Positions 36,190-50,590 of a DNA stretch of 64,000 bases are shown piece after piece (within the stretch, counting starts at the first letter, position 1; each line of letters begins with the position of its first letter). The stretch spans positions 14,461,001-14,525,000 of the forward strand of contig OY756972.1 of NCBI GenBank assembly GCA_963580455.1, given 5' to 3'. Both the position numbers and the translations under genes were made by a program. This DNA is from Euonymus europaeus. Its lineage: Eukaryota > Streptophyta > Magnoliopsida > Celastrales > Celastraceae. Under the pieces are notes generated by a model that did no database searches, was not told where the DNA came from, and worked only from the letters and a program-made list of their open reading frames with translations.

Positions 36190-38880
36190 GAGGAGCTTTT
36201 AACGGTTTGGTCCATTTGTCATAGAAAGTTGGTGTTTTGGAATCAAAATAATCTAGGAAGCTTATACTCGTAAACATTGACGTAGAAGAACAATAAAAAG
36301 TCTATCCCGAGCAACTTTGATAGTCCGAAGTTGCTCAACTCTCTCGATGGAGGAGCTTTTAACGGGTTTCTCCATTTGTCATAGAAAGTTCGGGTTTTGG
36401 CATCGAAATAATCTATGAAGCTTAAACTCGTAAAATTTGACATATAAGAACAATAAAAATTGCGCACCGAGCAACTTCGATGGTCCGAACTTGCTCAACT
36501 CTCTCTATGGAGGAGCTTTTAACGGTTTCGTCCATTTGTCATAGAAAGTTGGTATTTTGGCATCAAAATAATCTATGAAGCTTTTACTCTTAAAATTTGA
36601 CATATAAGAGCAATAAAAATTTTACACCGAGCAACTTTTATGGTCCGAAGTTGCTCAACTCTCTCTATGTAGGTGCTTTTAACGGTTTTGTCCATTTGTC
36701 ATAGAAAGTTGGTGTTTTGTTATCGAAATAATCTATGAAGCTTATACTCTTAAAATTTGACATATAATAAGAATAAAAATTGTACACAGAGCGACTTTGA
36801 TGGTCCGAAGTTGCTCAACTCTCTCTATGGAGGAGCTTTTAGCGGTTTTACCCATTTGTCATAGAAAGTTGTTGTTTTGCCATCGAAATAATCTACGAAG
36901 CTTATACTCATAAAATTTGACAAATAAGAACAATAAAAAGTGTACACCGAGCAACTTTGATGGTCCGAAGTTACTCAACTCTCTCTATGGAGGCGCTTTT
37001 AACGGTTTGGTTCATTTGTCATAGAAAGTTGGTGTTTTGGAATCAAAATAATCTAGGAAGCTTATACTCGTAAACGTTGACGTAGAAGAACAATAAAAAG
37101 TCTATCCCGAGCAACTTTGATAGTCCGAAGTTGCTCAACTCTCTCGATGGAGGAGCTTTTAACGGGTTTCTCCATTTGTCATAGAAAGTTCGGGTTTTGG
37201 CATCGAAATAATCTATGAAGCTTAAACTCGTAAAATTTGACATATAAGAACAATAAAAATTGCGCACCGAGCAACTTTGATGGTCCGAACTTGCTCAACT
37301 CTCTCTATGGAGGAGCTTTTAACGGTTTCGTCCATTTGTCATAGAAAGTTGGTATTTTGGCATCAAAATAATCTATGAAGCTTGTACTCTTAAAATTTGA
37401 CATATAAGAGCAATAAAAATTTTACACCGAGCAACTTTTATGGTCCGAAGTTGCTCAACTTTCTCTATGGAGGAGCTTTTAACGGTTTTGTCCATTTGTC
37501 ATAGAAAGTAGGTGTTTTGGCATCGAAATAATCTATGAAGCTTCTACTCGTAAAATTTGATATATAAGAACAATAAAAATTGTACACCGAGCAACTTTGA
37601 TGGTCCGAAGTTGCTCAACTCTCTCTATGGAGGAGCTTTTAACGGTTTTGTCCATTTGTCACAGAAAGTTGGTGTTTTGGCATCGAAATAATCTATGAAG
37701 CTTATACTCGTAAAATTTGACATATAAGAACAATAAAAATTGTACACCGAGCAACTTTGATGGTCCGAAGTTGCTCAACTCTCTCTATGGAGGAGCTTTT
37801 AACGGTTTTGTCCATTTGTCATAGAAAGTTGGTGTTTTGCCATCGAAATAATCTACGAAGCTTATACTCGTAAAATTTGATATAAAACAACAATAAAAAG
37901 TCTATGCCGAGCAACTTTGATGGTCGGAAGTTGCTCAACTCTCTCCATGGAGGAGCTTTTAACGGTTTCGTCCATTTGTCATAGAAAGTTGGTGTTTTGG
38001 CATCGAAATAATCTATGAAGCTTACACTCGTAAAATTTGACATATAAGAACAATAAAAATTGTACACCGAGCAACTATGATGGTCCGAAGTTGCTCAACT
38101 CTCTCTATGGAAGAGCTTTTAACGGTTTTATTCATTTGTCATAGAAAGTTGGTGTTTTGGCATCGAAATAATATAGGAATCTTATTCTCGTAAAATTTGA
38201 CATAAAACAACAATAAAAAGTCTATTTCGAGCAACTTTGGTAGTCCGAAGTTGCTCAACACTCTCTATGGAGGAGCTTTTAACGGTTTCGTCCATTTATC
38301 ATAGAAAGTTGATGTTTTGGCATCGAAATAAACCATGAAGCTGATACTCGAAAAATTTGACATATAAGAACAATAAAAATTGTACACCGAGCAACTTTGA
38401 TGGTCCGAAGTTGCTCAACTCTCTCTATGGAGGAGCTTTTAACGGTTTGGTCCATTTGTCATAGAAAGTTGGTGTTTTGGAATCAAAATAATCTAGGAAG
38501 CTTATAGTCGTAAACGTTGACGTAGAAGAACAATAAAAAGTCTATCCCGAGCAACTTTGATAGTCCGAAGTTGCTCAACTCTCTCGATGGAGGAGCTTTT
38601 AACGTGTTTCTCCATTTGTCATAGAAAGTTCGGGTTTTGGCATCGAAATAATCTATGAAGCTTAAACTCGTAAAATTTGACATATAAGAACAATAAAAAT
38701 TGCGCACCGAGCAACTTTGATAGTCCGAACTTGCTCAACTTTCTCTATGGAGGAGCTTTTAACGGTTTCGTCCATTTGTCATAGAAAGTTGGTATTTTGG
38801 CATCAAAATAATCTATGAAGCTTTTACTCTTAAAATTTGACATATAAGAGCAATAAAAATTTTACACCGAGCAACTTTTA
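36190..38880. repeat. Block repeated at a 20-monomer offset, first copy
   Basis: About 2.7 kb match 39390-42080 at exactly 3,200 bases (20 monomers). Markers: GGCGCTTTTAACGG near 36994 against 40194, AAACGTTGACG near 37074, 38514, 40274 and 41714, and AAACCATGAAGCTGATAC near 38330 against 41530. Shorter 5-, 6- and 9-monomer spacings of the AAACGTTGACG type inside it show earlier duplications. Confidence 0.82.
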
Positions 38881-39389
38881 TGGTCCGAAGTTGCTCAACT
38901 CTCTCTATGTAGGTGCTTTTAACGGTTTTGTCCATTTGTCATAGAAAGTTGGTGTTTTGTCATCGAAAAAATCTATGAAGCTTATACTCTTAAAATTTGA
39001 CATATAATAAGAATAAAAATTGTACACCGAGCGACTTTGATGGTCCGAAGTTGCTCAACTCTCTCTATGGAGGAGCTTTTAGCGGTTTTACCCATTTGTC
39101 ATAGAAAGTTGGTGTTTTGCCATCGAAATAATCTACGAAGCTTATACTCGTAAAATTTGACATAAAACAACAATAAAAAGTCTATGCCGAGCAACTTTGA
39201 TGGTCGGAAGTTGCTCAACTCTCTCTATGGAGGTGCTTTTAACGGTTTCGTCCATTTGTCATAGAAAGTTGGTGTTTTGGCATCGAAATAATCTATGAAG
39301 CTTACACTCGTAAAATTTGACATATAAGAACAATAAAAATTGTACACCGAGCAACTATGATGGTCCGAAGTTGCTCAACTCTCTCTATG
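38881..39389. repeat. Satellite monomers between the 3,200-bp-offset copies
   Basis: About three monomers of the GAGCGACTT/AGCGGTTTTACCC and GTCTATGCCGAG types. They also occur in this order elsewhere in the block. Nothing else is visible. Confidence 0.75.
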
Positions 39390-42080
39390 GAAGAGCTTTT
39401 AACGGTTTGGTCCATTTGTCATAGAAAGTTGGTGTTTTGGAATCAAAATAATCTTGGAAGCTTATACTCGTAAACGTTGACGTAGAAGAACAATAAAAAG
39501 TCTATCCCGAGCAACTTTGATAGTCCGAAGTTGCTCAACTCTCTCGATGGAGGAGCTTTTAACGTGTTTCTCCATTTGTCATAGAAAGTTCGGGTTTTGG
39601 CATCGAAATAATCTATGAAGCTTAAACTCGTAAAATTTGACATATAAGAACAATAAAAATTGCGCACCGAGCAACTTTGATAGTCCGAACTTGCTCAACT
39701 CTCTCTATGGAGGAGCTTTTAACGGTTTCGTCCATTTGTCATAGAAAGTTGGTATTTTGGCATCAAAATAATCTATGAAGCTTTTACTCTTAAAATTTGA
39801 CATATAAGAGCAATAAAAATTTTACACCGAGCAACTTTTATGGTCCGAAGTTGCTCAACTCTCTCTATGTAGGTGCTTTTAACGGTTTTGTCCATTTGTC
39901 ATAGAAAGTTGGTGTTTTGTCATCGAAATAATCTATGAAGCTTATACTCTTAAAATTTGACATATAATAAGAATAAAAATTGTACAACGAGCGACTTTGA
40001 TGGTCCGAAGTTGCTCAACTCTCTCTATGGAGGAGCTTTTAGCGGTTTTACCCATTTGTCATAGAAAGTTGGTGTTTTGCCATCGAAATAATCTACGAAG
40101 CTTATACTCATAAAATTTGACAAATAAGAACAATAAAAAGTGTACACCGAGCAACTTTGATGGTCCGAAGTTACTCAACTCTCTCTATGGAGGCGCTTTT
40201 AACGGTTTGGTTCATTTGTCATAGAAAGTTGGTGTTTTGTAATCAAAATAATCTAGGAAGCTTATACTCGTAAACGTTGACGTAGAAGAACAATAAAAAG
40301 TCTATCCCGAGCAACTTTGATAGTCCGAAGTTGCTCAACTCTCTCGATGGAGGAGCTTTTAACGGGTTTCTCCATTTGTCATAGAAAGTTCGGGTTTTGG
40401 CATCGAAATAATCTATGAAGCTTAAACTCGTAAAATTTGACATATAAGAACAATAAAAATTGCGCACCGAGCAACTTTGATGGTCCGAACTTGCTCAACT
40501 CTCTCTATGGAGGAGCTTTTAACGGTTTCGTCCATTTGTCATAGAAAGTTGGTATTTTGGCATCAAAATAATCTATGAAGCTTGTACTCTTAAAATTTGA
40601 CATATAAGAGCAATAAAAATTTTACACCGAGCAACTTTTATGGTCCGAAGTTGCTCAACTTTCTCTATGGAGGAGCTTTTAACGGTTTTGTGCATTTGTC
40701 ATAGAAAGTAGGTGTTTTGGCATCGAAATAATCTATGAAGCTTATACTCGTAAAATTTGACATATAAGAACAATAAAAATTGTACACCGAGCAACTTTGA
40801 TGGTCCGAAGTTGCTCAACTCTCTCTATGGAGGAGCTTTTAACGGTTTTGTCCATTTGTCACAGAAAGTTGGTGTTTTGGCATCGAAATAATCTATGAAG
40901 CTTATACTCGTAAAATTTGACATATAAGAACAATAAAAATTGTACACCAAGCAACTTTGATGGTCCGAAGTTGCTAAACTCTCTCTATGGAGGAGCTTTT
41001 AACGGTTTTGTCCATTTGTCACAGAAAGTTGGTGTTTTGCCATCGAAATAATCTACGAAGCTTATACTCGTAAAATTTGACATAAAACAACAATAAAACG
41101 TCTATGCCGAGCAACTTTGATGGTCGGAAGTTGCTCAACTCTCTCTATGGAGGAGCTTTTAACGGTTTCGTCCATTTGTCATAGAAAGTTGGTGTTTTGG
41201 CATCGAAATAATCTATGAAGCTTACACTCGTAAAATTTGACATATAAGAACAATAAAAATTGTACACCGAGCAACTATGATGGTCCGAAGTTGCTCAACT
41301 CTCTCTATGGAAGAGCTTTTAACGGTTTTATTCATTTGTCATAGAAAGTTGGTGTTTTGGCATCGAAATAATATAGGAATCTTATTCTCGTAAAATTTGA
41401 CATAAAACAACAATAAAAAGTCTATTTCGAGCAACTTTGATAGTCCGAAGTTGCTCAACACTCTCTATGGAGGAGCTTTTAACGGTTTCGTCCATTTATC
41501 ATAGAAAGTTGATGTTTTGGCATCGAAATAAACCATGAAGCTGATACTCGAAAAATTTGACATAGAAGAACAATAAAAATTGTACACCGAGCAACTTTGA
41601 TGGTCCGAAGTTGCTCAACTCTCTCTATGGAGGAGCTTTTAACGGTTTGGTCCATTTATCATAGAAAGTTGGTGTTTTGGAATCAAAATAATCTAGGAAG
41701 CTTATACTCGTAAACGTTGACGTAGAAGAACAATAAAAAGTCTATCCCGAGCAACTTTGATAGTTCGAAGTTGCTCAACTCTCTCGATGGAGGAGCTTTT
41801 AACGGGTTTCTCCATTTGTCATAGAAAGTTCGGGTTTTGGCATCGAAATAATCTATGAAGCTTAAACTCGTAAAATTTGACATATAAGAACAATAAAAAT
41901 TGCGCACCGAGCAACTTTGATGGTCCGAACTTGCTCAACTCTCTCTATGGAGGAGCTTTTGACGGTTTCGTCCATTTGTCATAGAAACTTGGTATTTTGG
42001 CATCAAAATAATCTATGAAGCTTGTACTCTTAAAATTTGACATATAAGAGCAATAAAAATTTTACACCGAGCAACTTTTA
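39390..42080. repeat. Block repeated at a 20-monomer offset, second copy
   Basis: Partner of 36190-38880. The match fades where GCTTGTACTC (about 42019) replaces GCTTTTACTC and TTTCTCTATGG (about 42100) replaces CTCTCTATGTAGG. Confidence 0.82.
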
Positions 42081-45000
42081 TGGTCCGAAGTTGCTCAACT
42101 TTCTCTATGGAGGAGCTTTTAACGGTTTTGTCCATTTGTCATAGAAAGTAGGTGTTTTGGCATCGAAATAATCTATGAAGCTTATACTCGTAAAATTTGA
42201 CATTTAAGAACAATAAAAATTGTACACCGAGCAACTTTGATGGTCCGAAGTTGCTCAACTCTCTCTATGGAGGAGCTTTTAACGGTTTTGTCCATTTGTC
42301 ACAGAAAGTTGGTGTTTTGGCATCGAAATAATCTATGAAGCTTATACTCGTAAAATTTGACATATAAGAACAATAAAAATTGTACACCGAGCAACTTTGA
42401 TGGTCCGAAGTTGCTCAACTCTCTCTATGGAGGAGCTTTTAACGGTTTTGTCCATTTGTCATAGAAAGTTGGTGTTTTGCCATCGAAATAATCTACGAAG
42501 CTTATACTCGTAAAATTTGACATAAAACAACAATAAAAAGTCTATGCCGAGCAACTTTGATGGTCGGAAGTTGCTCAACTCTCTCTATGGAGGTGCTTTT
42601 AACGGGTTCGTCCATTTGTCATAGAAAGTTGGTGTTTTGGCATCGAAATAATCTATGAAGCTTACACTCGTAAAATTTGACATATAAGAACAATAAAAAT
42701 TGTACACCGAGCAACTATGATGGTCCGAAGTTGCTCAACTCTCTCTATGGAAGAGCTTTTAACGGTTTTATTCATTTGTCATAGAAAGTTGGTGTTTTGG
42801 CATCGAAATAATATAGGAATCTTATTCTCGTAAAATTTGACATAAAACAACAATAAAAAGTCTATTTCGAGCAACTTTGGTAGTCCGAAGTTGCTCAACA
42901 CTCTCTATGGAGGAGCTTTTAACGGTTTCGTCCATTTATCATAGAAAGTTGATGTTTTGGCATCGAAATAAACCATGAAGCTGATACTCGAAAAATTTGA
43001 CATATAAGAACAATAAAAATTGTACACCGAGCAACTTTGATGGTCCGAAGTTGCTCAACTCTCTCTATGGAGGAGCTTTTAACGGTTTTATCCATTTGTT
43101 ATAGAAAGTTGTTGTTTTGGCATCGAAATAATCTATGAAGCTTATATTCATAAAATTCGACATATAAGAACAATAAAAGGTGTACACCGAGCAACTTTGA
43201 TGGTCCGAAGTTGCTCAACTCTCTCTATGTAGGTGCTTTTAACGGTTTTGTCCATTTGTCATAGAAAGTTGGTGTTTTGTCATCGAAATAATCTATGAAG
43301 CTTATACTCTTAAAATTTGACATATAATAAGAATAAAAATTGTACACCGAGCGACTTTGATGGTCCGAAGTTGCTCAACTCTCTCTATGGAGGAGCTTTT
43401 AGCGGTTTTACCCATTTGTCATAGAAAGTTGGTGTTTTGCCATCGAAATAATCTACGAAGCTTATACTCATAAAATTTGACAAATAAGAACAATAAAAAG
43501 TGTACACCGAGCAACTTTGATGGTCCGAAGTTGCTCAACTCTCTCTATGGAGGATCTTTTAACGGTTTTGTCCATTTGTCATAGAAAGTTGGTGTTTTTG
43601 CATCGAAATAATCTATGAACCTCATACTCATAAAATTTGATATAGAAGAAATAAAAAGTCTATCCTGAGAAACTTTGATAGTCCGAAAATGTTCAAGTCT
43701 CTCTATGGAGGAGCTTTTAACGGTTTCGTCCATTTCTCATAGAAAGTTGATGTTTTGGCATCGAAATAATCTATGAAGCTTATACTAGAAAAATTTGACA
43801 TATAAGAACAGTAAAAATTGTAGACCGAGCAACTTTGATGGTCCGAAGTTGCTCAACTCTCTCTATGTAGGAGTTTTTAACGGTTTTGTCGATTTGTCAT
43901 AGAAAGTTGGAGTTTTGTCATCGAAATAATCTAGGAAGCTTATACTCTTAAAATTTGACATATAATAAGAATAAAAATTGTACACCGAGCGACTTTGATG
44001 GTCCGAAGTTGCTCAACTCTCTATATGGACGAGCTTTTAGCGGTTTTATCCATTTGTCATATAAAGTTGGTGTTTTGGCATCGAAATAATCTAGGAAGCT
44101 TATAAATTTAAAATTTGACATATAATAAGAATAAAAATTGTACACCGAGCAACTTTGATGGTCCGAAGTTGCTCAACTCTCTATATGAAGGAGCTTTTAA
44201 CGGTTTTGTCCATTTGTCATAGAAATTTGATGTTTTGGCATCGAAATAATCTACGAAGCTTATACTCGTAAAATTTGACATAAAACAACTATAAAAATTC
44301 TATCACGAGCAACTTTGGTAGTCCGAAGTTGCTCAACACTCTCTATGGAGGAGCTTTTAACGGTTTCGTCCATTTGTCATAGAAAGTTGGTGTTTTGGCA
44401 TCGAAATAATCCATGAAGCTTATACTTGAAAAATTTGACATATAAGAACAATAAAAATTGTACACCGAGCAACTTAGATGGTTCGAAGTTGCTCAACTCT
44501 CTATGTGGAGGAGCTTTTAACGATTTTATCCATTTGTCATAGAAAGTTGGTGTTTTGGCAATGAAATTATCTTCGAAGCTTGTACTAATAAGATTTTACA
44601 TAGAAGAACAATAAAAAGTGTACACCGAGCAACTTTGATGGTCCGAAGTTGCTCAACTCTCTCTATGGAGGAGCATTTAACGGTTTTGTCCATTTTTCAT
44701 AGAAAGTTGGTGTTTTGTCATCGAAATAATCTATGAAGCTTATACTCTTAAAATTTGACATATAATAAGAATAAAAATTGTACACCGAGCGACTTTGATG
44801 GTCCGAAGTTGCTCAACTCTCTCTATGGAGGAGCTTTTAGCGGTTTTATCCATTTGTCATAGAAAGTTGGTGTTTTGCCATCAAAATAATCTACGAAGCT
44901 TATACTCGTAAAATTTGACATAAAACAACAATAAAAAGTCTATGCCGAGCAACTTTGGTAGTCCGAAGTTGCTCAACTCTCTCTATGGAGGAGCTTTTAA

Positions 45001-45438
45001 CGGTTTCGTCCATTTGTCATAGAAAGTTGATGTTTTGGCATCGAAATAATCTATGAAGCTTACACTCGTAAAATTTGACATATAAGAACAATAAAAATTG
45101 TACACCGAGCAACTATGATGGTCCGAAGTTGCTCAACTCTCTCTATGGAAGAGCTTTTAACGGTTTTATCCATTTGTCATAGAAAGTTGGTGTTTTGGCA
45201 TCGAAATAATATAGGAATCTTATTCTCGTAAAATTTGACATAAAACAATAAAAAGTCTATTTCGAGCAACTTTGGTAGTCCGAAGTTGCTCAACACTCTC
45301 TATGGAGGAGCTTTTAACGGTTTCGTCCATTTATCATAGAAAGTTGATGTTTTGGCATCGAAATAAACCATGAAGCTGATACTCGAAAAATTTGACATAT
45401 AAGAACAATAAAAATTGTACACCGAGCAACTTTGATGG
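41600..45438. repeat. Higher-order unit, 24 monomers, copy 1 (~3,836 bp)
   Basis: The longest repeated unit seen. Series of markers at an offset of 3,836-3,840: AAACGTTGACG near 41713 against 45547, the 2-bp-short GAAGAAATAAAAAGTC tail near 43648 against 47484, TTCGATGGAGG-type and TATATGGACG/TATATGGAGG dyad flanks, and GGCAATGAAATTATC near 44558 against 48394. One CAA unit is missing near 45245 relative to copy 2. Confidence 0.85.
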
Positions 45439-48400
45439 TCCGAAGTTGCTCAACTCTCTCTATGGAGGAGCTTTTAACGGTTTGGTCCATTTGTCATAGA
45501 AAGTTGGTGTTTTGGAATCAAAATAATCTAGGAAGCTTATACTCGTAAACGTTGACGTAGAAGAACAATAAAAAGTCTATCCCCAGCAACTTTGATAGTC
45601 CGAAGTTGCTCAACTCTCTCGATGGAGGAGCTTTTAACGGGTTTCTCTATTTGTCATATAAAGTTCGGGTTTTGGCATCGAAATAATCTATGAAGCTTAA
45701 ACTCGTAAAATTTGACATATAAGAACAATAAAAATTGCGCACCGAGCAACTTTGATGGTCCGAACTTGCTCAACTCTCTCTATGGAGGAGCTTTTAACGG
45801 TTTCGTCCATTTGTCATAGAAAGTTGGTATTTTGGCATCAAAATAATCTATGAAGCTTGTACTCTTAAAATTTGACATATAAGAGCAATAAAAATTTTAC
45901 ACCGAGCAACTTTTATGGTCCGAAGTTGCTCAACTTTCTCTATGGAGGAGCTTTTAACGGGTTTGTCCATTTGTCATAGAAAGTAGGTGTTTTGGCATCG
46001 AAATAATCTATGAAGCTTATACTCGTAAAATTTGACATATAAGAACAATAAAAATTGTACACCGAGCAACTTTGATGGTCCGAAGTTGCTCAACTCTCTC
46101 TATGGAGGAGCTTTTAACGGTTTTGTCCATTTGTCACAGAAAGTTGGTGTTTTGGCATCGAAATAATCTATGAAGCTTATACTCGTAAAATTTGACATAT
46201 AAGAACAATAAAAATTGTACACCGATCAACTTTGATGGTCCGAAGTTGCTCAACTCTCTCTATGGAGGAGCTTTTAACGGTTTTGTCCATTTGTCATAGA
46301 AAGTTGGTGTTTTGCCATCGAAATAATCTACGAAGCTTATACTCGTAAAATTTGACATAAAACAACAATAAAAAGTCTATGCCGAGCAACTTTGATGGTC
46401 GGAAGTTGCTCAACTCTCTCTATGGAGGAGCTTTTAACGGTTTCGTCCATTTGTCATAGAAAGTTGGTGTTTTGGCATCGAAATAATCTATGAAGCTTAC
46501 ACTCGTAAAATTTGACATATAAGAACAATAAAAATTGTACACCGAGCAACTATGATGGTCCGAAGTTGCTCAACTCTCTCTATGGAAGAGCTTTTAACGG
46601 TTTTATTCATTTGTCATAGAAAGTTGGTGTTTTGGCATCGAAATAATATAGGAATCTTATTCTCGTAAAATTTGACATAAAACAACAATAAAAAGTCTAT
46701 TTCGAGCAACTTTGGAAGTCCGAAGTTGCTCAACACTCTCTATGGAGGAGCTTTTAACGGTTTCGTCCATTTATCATAGAAAGTTGATGTTTTGGCATCG
46801 AAATAAACCATGAAGCTGATACTCGAAAAATTTGACATATAAGAACAATAAAAATTGTACACCGAGCAACTTTGATGGTCCGAAGTTGCTCAACTCTCTC
46901 TATGGAGGAGCTTTTAACGGTTTTATCCATTTGTTATAGAAAGTTGTTCTTTTGGCATCGAAATAATCTATGAAGCTTATATTCATAAAATTCGACATAT
47001 AAGAACAATAAAAGGTGTACACCGAGCAACTTTGATGGTCCGAAGTTGCTCAACTCTCTCTATGTAGGTGCTTTTAACGGTTTTGTCCATTTGTCATAGA
47101 AAGTTGGTGTTTTGTCATCGAAATAATCTATGAAGCTTATACTCTTAAAATTTGACATATAATAAGAATAAAAATTGTACACCGAGCGACTTTGATGGTC
47201 CGAAGTTGCTCAACTCTCTCTTATGGAGGAGCAATTAGCGGTTTTACCCATTTGTCATAGAAAGTTGGTGTTTTGCCATCGAAATAATCTACGAAGCTTA
47301 TACTCATAAAATTTGACAAATAAGAACAATAAAAAGTGTACACCGAGCAACTTTGATGGTCCGAAGTTGCTCAACTCTCTCTATGGAGGATCTTTTAACG
47401 GTTTTGTCCATTTGTCATAGAAAGTTGGTGTTTTTGCATCGAAATAATCTATGAACCTCATACTCATAAAATTTGACATAGAAGAAATAAAAAGTCTATC
47501 CTGAGAAACTTTGATAGTCCGAAAATTTTCAAGTCTCTCTATGGAGGAGCTTTTAACGGTTTCGTCCATTCCTCATAGAAAGTTGATGTTTTGGCATCGA
47601 AATAATCTATGAAGCTTATACTAGAAAAATTTGACATATAAGAACAGTAAAAATTGTAGACCGAGCAACTTTGATGGTCCGAAGTTGCTCAACTCTCTCT
47701 ATGTAGGAGTTTTTAACGGTTTTGTCGATTTGTCATAGAAAGTTGGAGTTTTGTCATCAAAATAATCTAGGAAGCTTATACTCTTAAAATTTGACATATA
47801 ATAAGAATAAAAATTGTACACCGAGCGACTTTGATGGTCCGAAGTTGCTCAACTCTCTATATGGAGGAGCTTTTAGCGGTTTTATCCATTTGTCATATAA
47901 AGTTGGTGTTTTGGCATCGAAATAATCTGGGAAGCTTATAATTTTAAAATTTGACATATAATAAGAATAAAAATTGTACACCGAGCAACTTTGATGGTCC
48001 GAAGTTGCTCAACTCTCTATATGAAGGAGCTTTTAACGGTTTTGTCCATTTGTCATAGAAATTTGGTGTTTTGCCATCGAAATAATCTACGAAGCTTATA
48101 CTCGTAAAATTTGACATAAAACAACTATAAAAATTCTATCACGAGCAACTTTGGTAGTCCGAAGTTGCTCAACACTCTCTATGGAGGAGCTTTTAACGGT
48201 TTCGTCCATTTGTCATAGAAAGTTGGTGTTTTGGCATCGAAATAATCCATGAAGCTTATACTTGAAAAATTTGACATATAAGAACAATAAAAATTGTACA
48301 CCGAGCAACTTAGATGGTCCGAAGTTGCTCAACTCTCTCTGTGGAGGAGCTTTTAACGATTTTATCCATTTGTCATAGAAAGTTGGTGTTTTGGCAATGA

Positions 48401-49310
48401 AATTATCTTCGAAGCTTGTACTAATAAAATTTTACATAGAAGAACAATAAAAAGTGTACACCGAGCAACTTTGATGGTCCGAAGTTGCTCAACTCTCTCT
48501 ATGGAGGAGCATTTAACGGTTTTGTCCATTTGTCATAGAAAGTTGATGTTTTGTCATCGAAATAATCTATGAAGCTTATACTCTTAAAATTTGACATATA
48601 ATAAGAATAAAAATTGTACACCGAGCGACTTTGATGGTCCGAAGTTGCTCAACTCTCTCTATGGAGGAGCTTTTAGCGGTTTTATCCATTTGTCATAGAA
48701 AGTTGGTGTTTTGCCATCGAAATAATCTACGAAGCTTATACTCGTAAAATTTGACATAAAACAACAATAAAAAGTCTATGCCGAGCAACTTTGGTAGTCC
48801 GAAGTTGCTCAACCCTCTCTATGGAGGAGCTTTTAACGGTTTCGTCCATTTGTCATAGAAAGTTGATGTTTTGGCATCGAAATAATCTATGAAGCTTACA
48901 CTCGTAAAATTTGACATATAAGAACAATAAAAATTGTACACCGAGCAACTATGATGGTCCGAAGTTGCTCAACTCTCTCTATGGGAGAGCTTTTAACGGT
49001 TTTATCCATTTGTCATAGAAAGTTGGTGTTTTGGCATCGAAATAATATAGGAATCTTATTCTCGTAATATTTGACATAAAACAACAATAAAAAGTCTATT
49101 TCGAGCAACTTTGGTAGTCCGAAGTTGCTCAACACTCTCTATGGAGGAGCTTTTAACGGTTTCGTCCATTTATCATAGAAAGTTGATGTTTTGGCATCGA
49201 AATAAACCATGAAGCTGATACTCGAAAAATTTGACATATAAGAACAATAAAAATTGTACACCGAGCAACTTTGATGGTCCGAAGTTGCTCAACTCTCTCT
49301 ATGGAGGAGC
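45439..49310. repeat. Higher-order unit, 24 monomers, copy 2
   Basis: Tandem partner of the 24-mer. Private lesions include CTCTTATGGAGGAGCAATTA near 47217 (an inserted T and CTTTTA to CAATTA) and GGCATCGAAATAATCTGGG near 47913. The end is set by the switch from TTTGGTCC to TTTTATCCG near 49310. Confidence 0.85.
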
Positions 49311-49950
49311 TTTTAACGGTTTTATCCGTTTGTTATAGAAAGTTGTTGTTTTGGCATCGAAATAATCTATGAAGCTTATATTCATAAAATTCGACATATA
49401 AGAACAATAAAAGGTGTACACCGAGCAACTTTGATGGTCCGAAGTTGCTCAACTCTCTCTATGTAGGTGCTTTTAACGATTTTGTCCATTTGTCATAGAA
49501 AGTTGGTGTTTTGGCATCCAAATAATCTAGGAAACTTATACTCATAAAATTTGACATATAAGAACAATTAAAATTGTACACCGAGCAACTTTGATGTTCC
49601 GAAGTTACTCAACTCTCTCTATGGAGGAGCTTTTAACGGTTTGGTCCATTTGTCATAGAAAGTTGGTGTTTTGGAATCAAAATAATCTAGGAAGCTTATA
49701 CTCGTAAACGTTGACGTAGAAGAACAATAAAAAGTCTATCTCGAGCAACTTTGATAGTCCGAAGTTGCTCAACACTCTCGATGGAGGAGCTTTTAACGGG
49801 TTTCTCCATTTGTCATAGAAAGTTCGGGTTTTGGCATCGAAATAATCTATGAAGCTTAAACTCGTAAAATTTGACATATAAGAACAATAAAAATTGCGCA
49901 CCGAGCAACTTTGATGGTCCGAACTTGCTCAACTCTCTCTATGGAGGAGC
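49311..49950. repeat. Four-monomer unit, copy 1 (640 bp)
   Basis: Starts near TTTTATCCGTTTGTTATAG (49320) and contains AACAATTAAAATTG (about 49563), AAACGTTGACG (about 49706) and GTCTATCTCGAG (about 49734). It repeats exactly 640 bases later. Confidence 0.9.
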
Positions 49951-50590
49951 TTTTAACGGTTTTATCCGTTTGTTATAGAAAGTTGTTGTTTTGGCTTCGA
50001 AATAATCTATGAAGCTTATATTCATAAAATTCGACATATAAGAACAATAAAAGGTGTACACCGAGCAACTTTGATGGTCCGAAGTTGCTCAACTCTCTCT
50101 ATGTAGGTGCTTTTAACGATTTTGTCCATTTGTCATAGAAAGTTGGTGTTTTGTCATCCAAATAATCTAGGAAACTTATACTCATAAAATTTGACATATA
50201 AGAACAATTAAAATTGTACACCGAGCAACTTTGATGTTCCGAAGTTACTCAACTCTCTCTATGGAGGAGCTTTTAACGGTTTGGTCCATTTGTCATAGAA
50301 AGTTGGTGTTTTGGAATCAAAATAATCTAGGAAGCTTATACTCGTAAACGTTGACGTAGAAGAACAATAAAAAGTCTATCTCGAGCAACTTTGATAGTCC
50401 GAAGTTGCTCAACACTCTCGATGGAGGAGCTTTTAACGGGTTTCTCCATTTGTCATAGAAAGTTCGGGTTTTGGCATCGAAATAATCTATGAAGCTTAAA
50501 CTCGTAAAATTTGACATATAAGAACAATAAAAATTGCGCACCGAGCAACTTTGATGGTCCGAACTTGCTCAACTCTCTCTATGGAGGAGC
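49951..50590. repeat. Four-monomer unit, copy 2
   Basis: Tandem copy at 640. The few differences include GGCTTCGAA near 49993 for GGCATCGAA, and TTTTGTCATCC near 50151 for TTTTGGCATCC. It ends where AACGGTTTTATCC becomes AACGTTTCGTCC near 50597. Confidence 0.9.
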
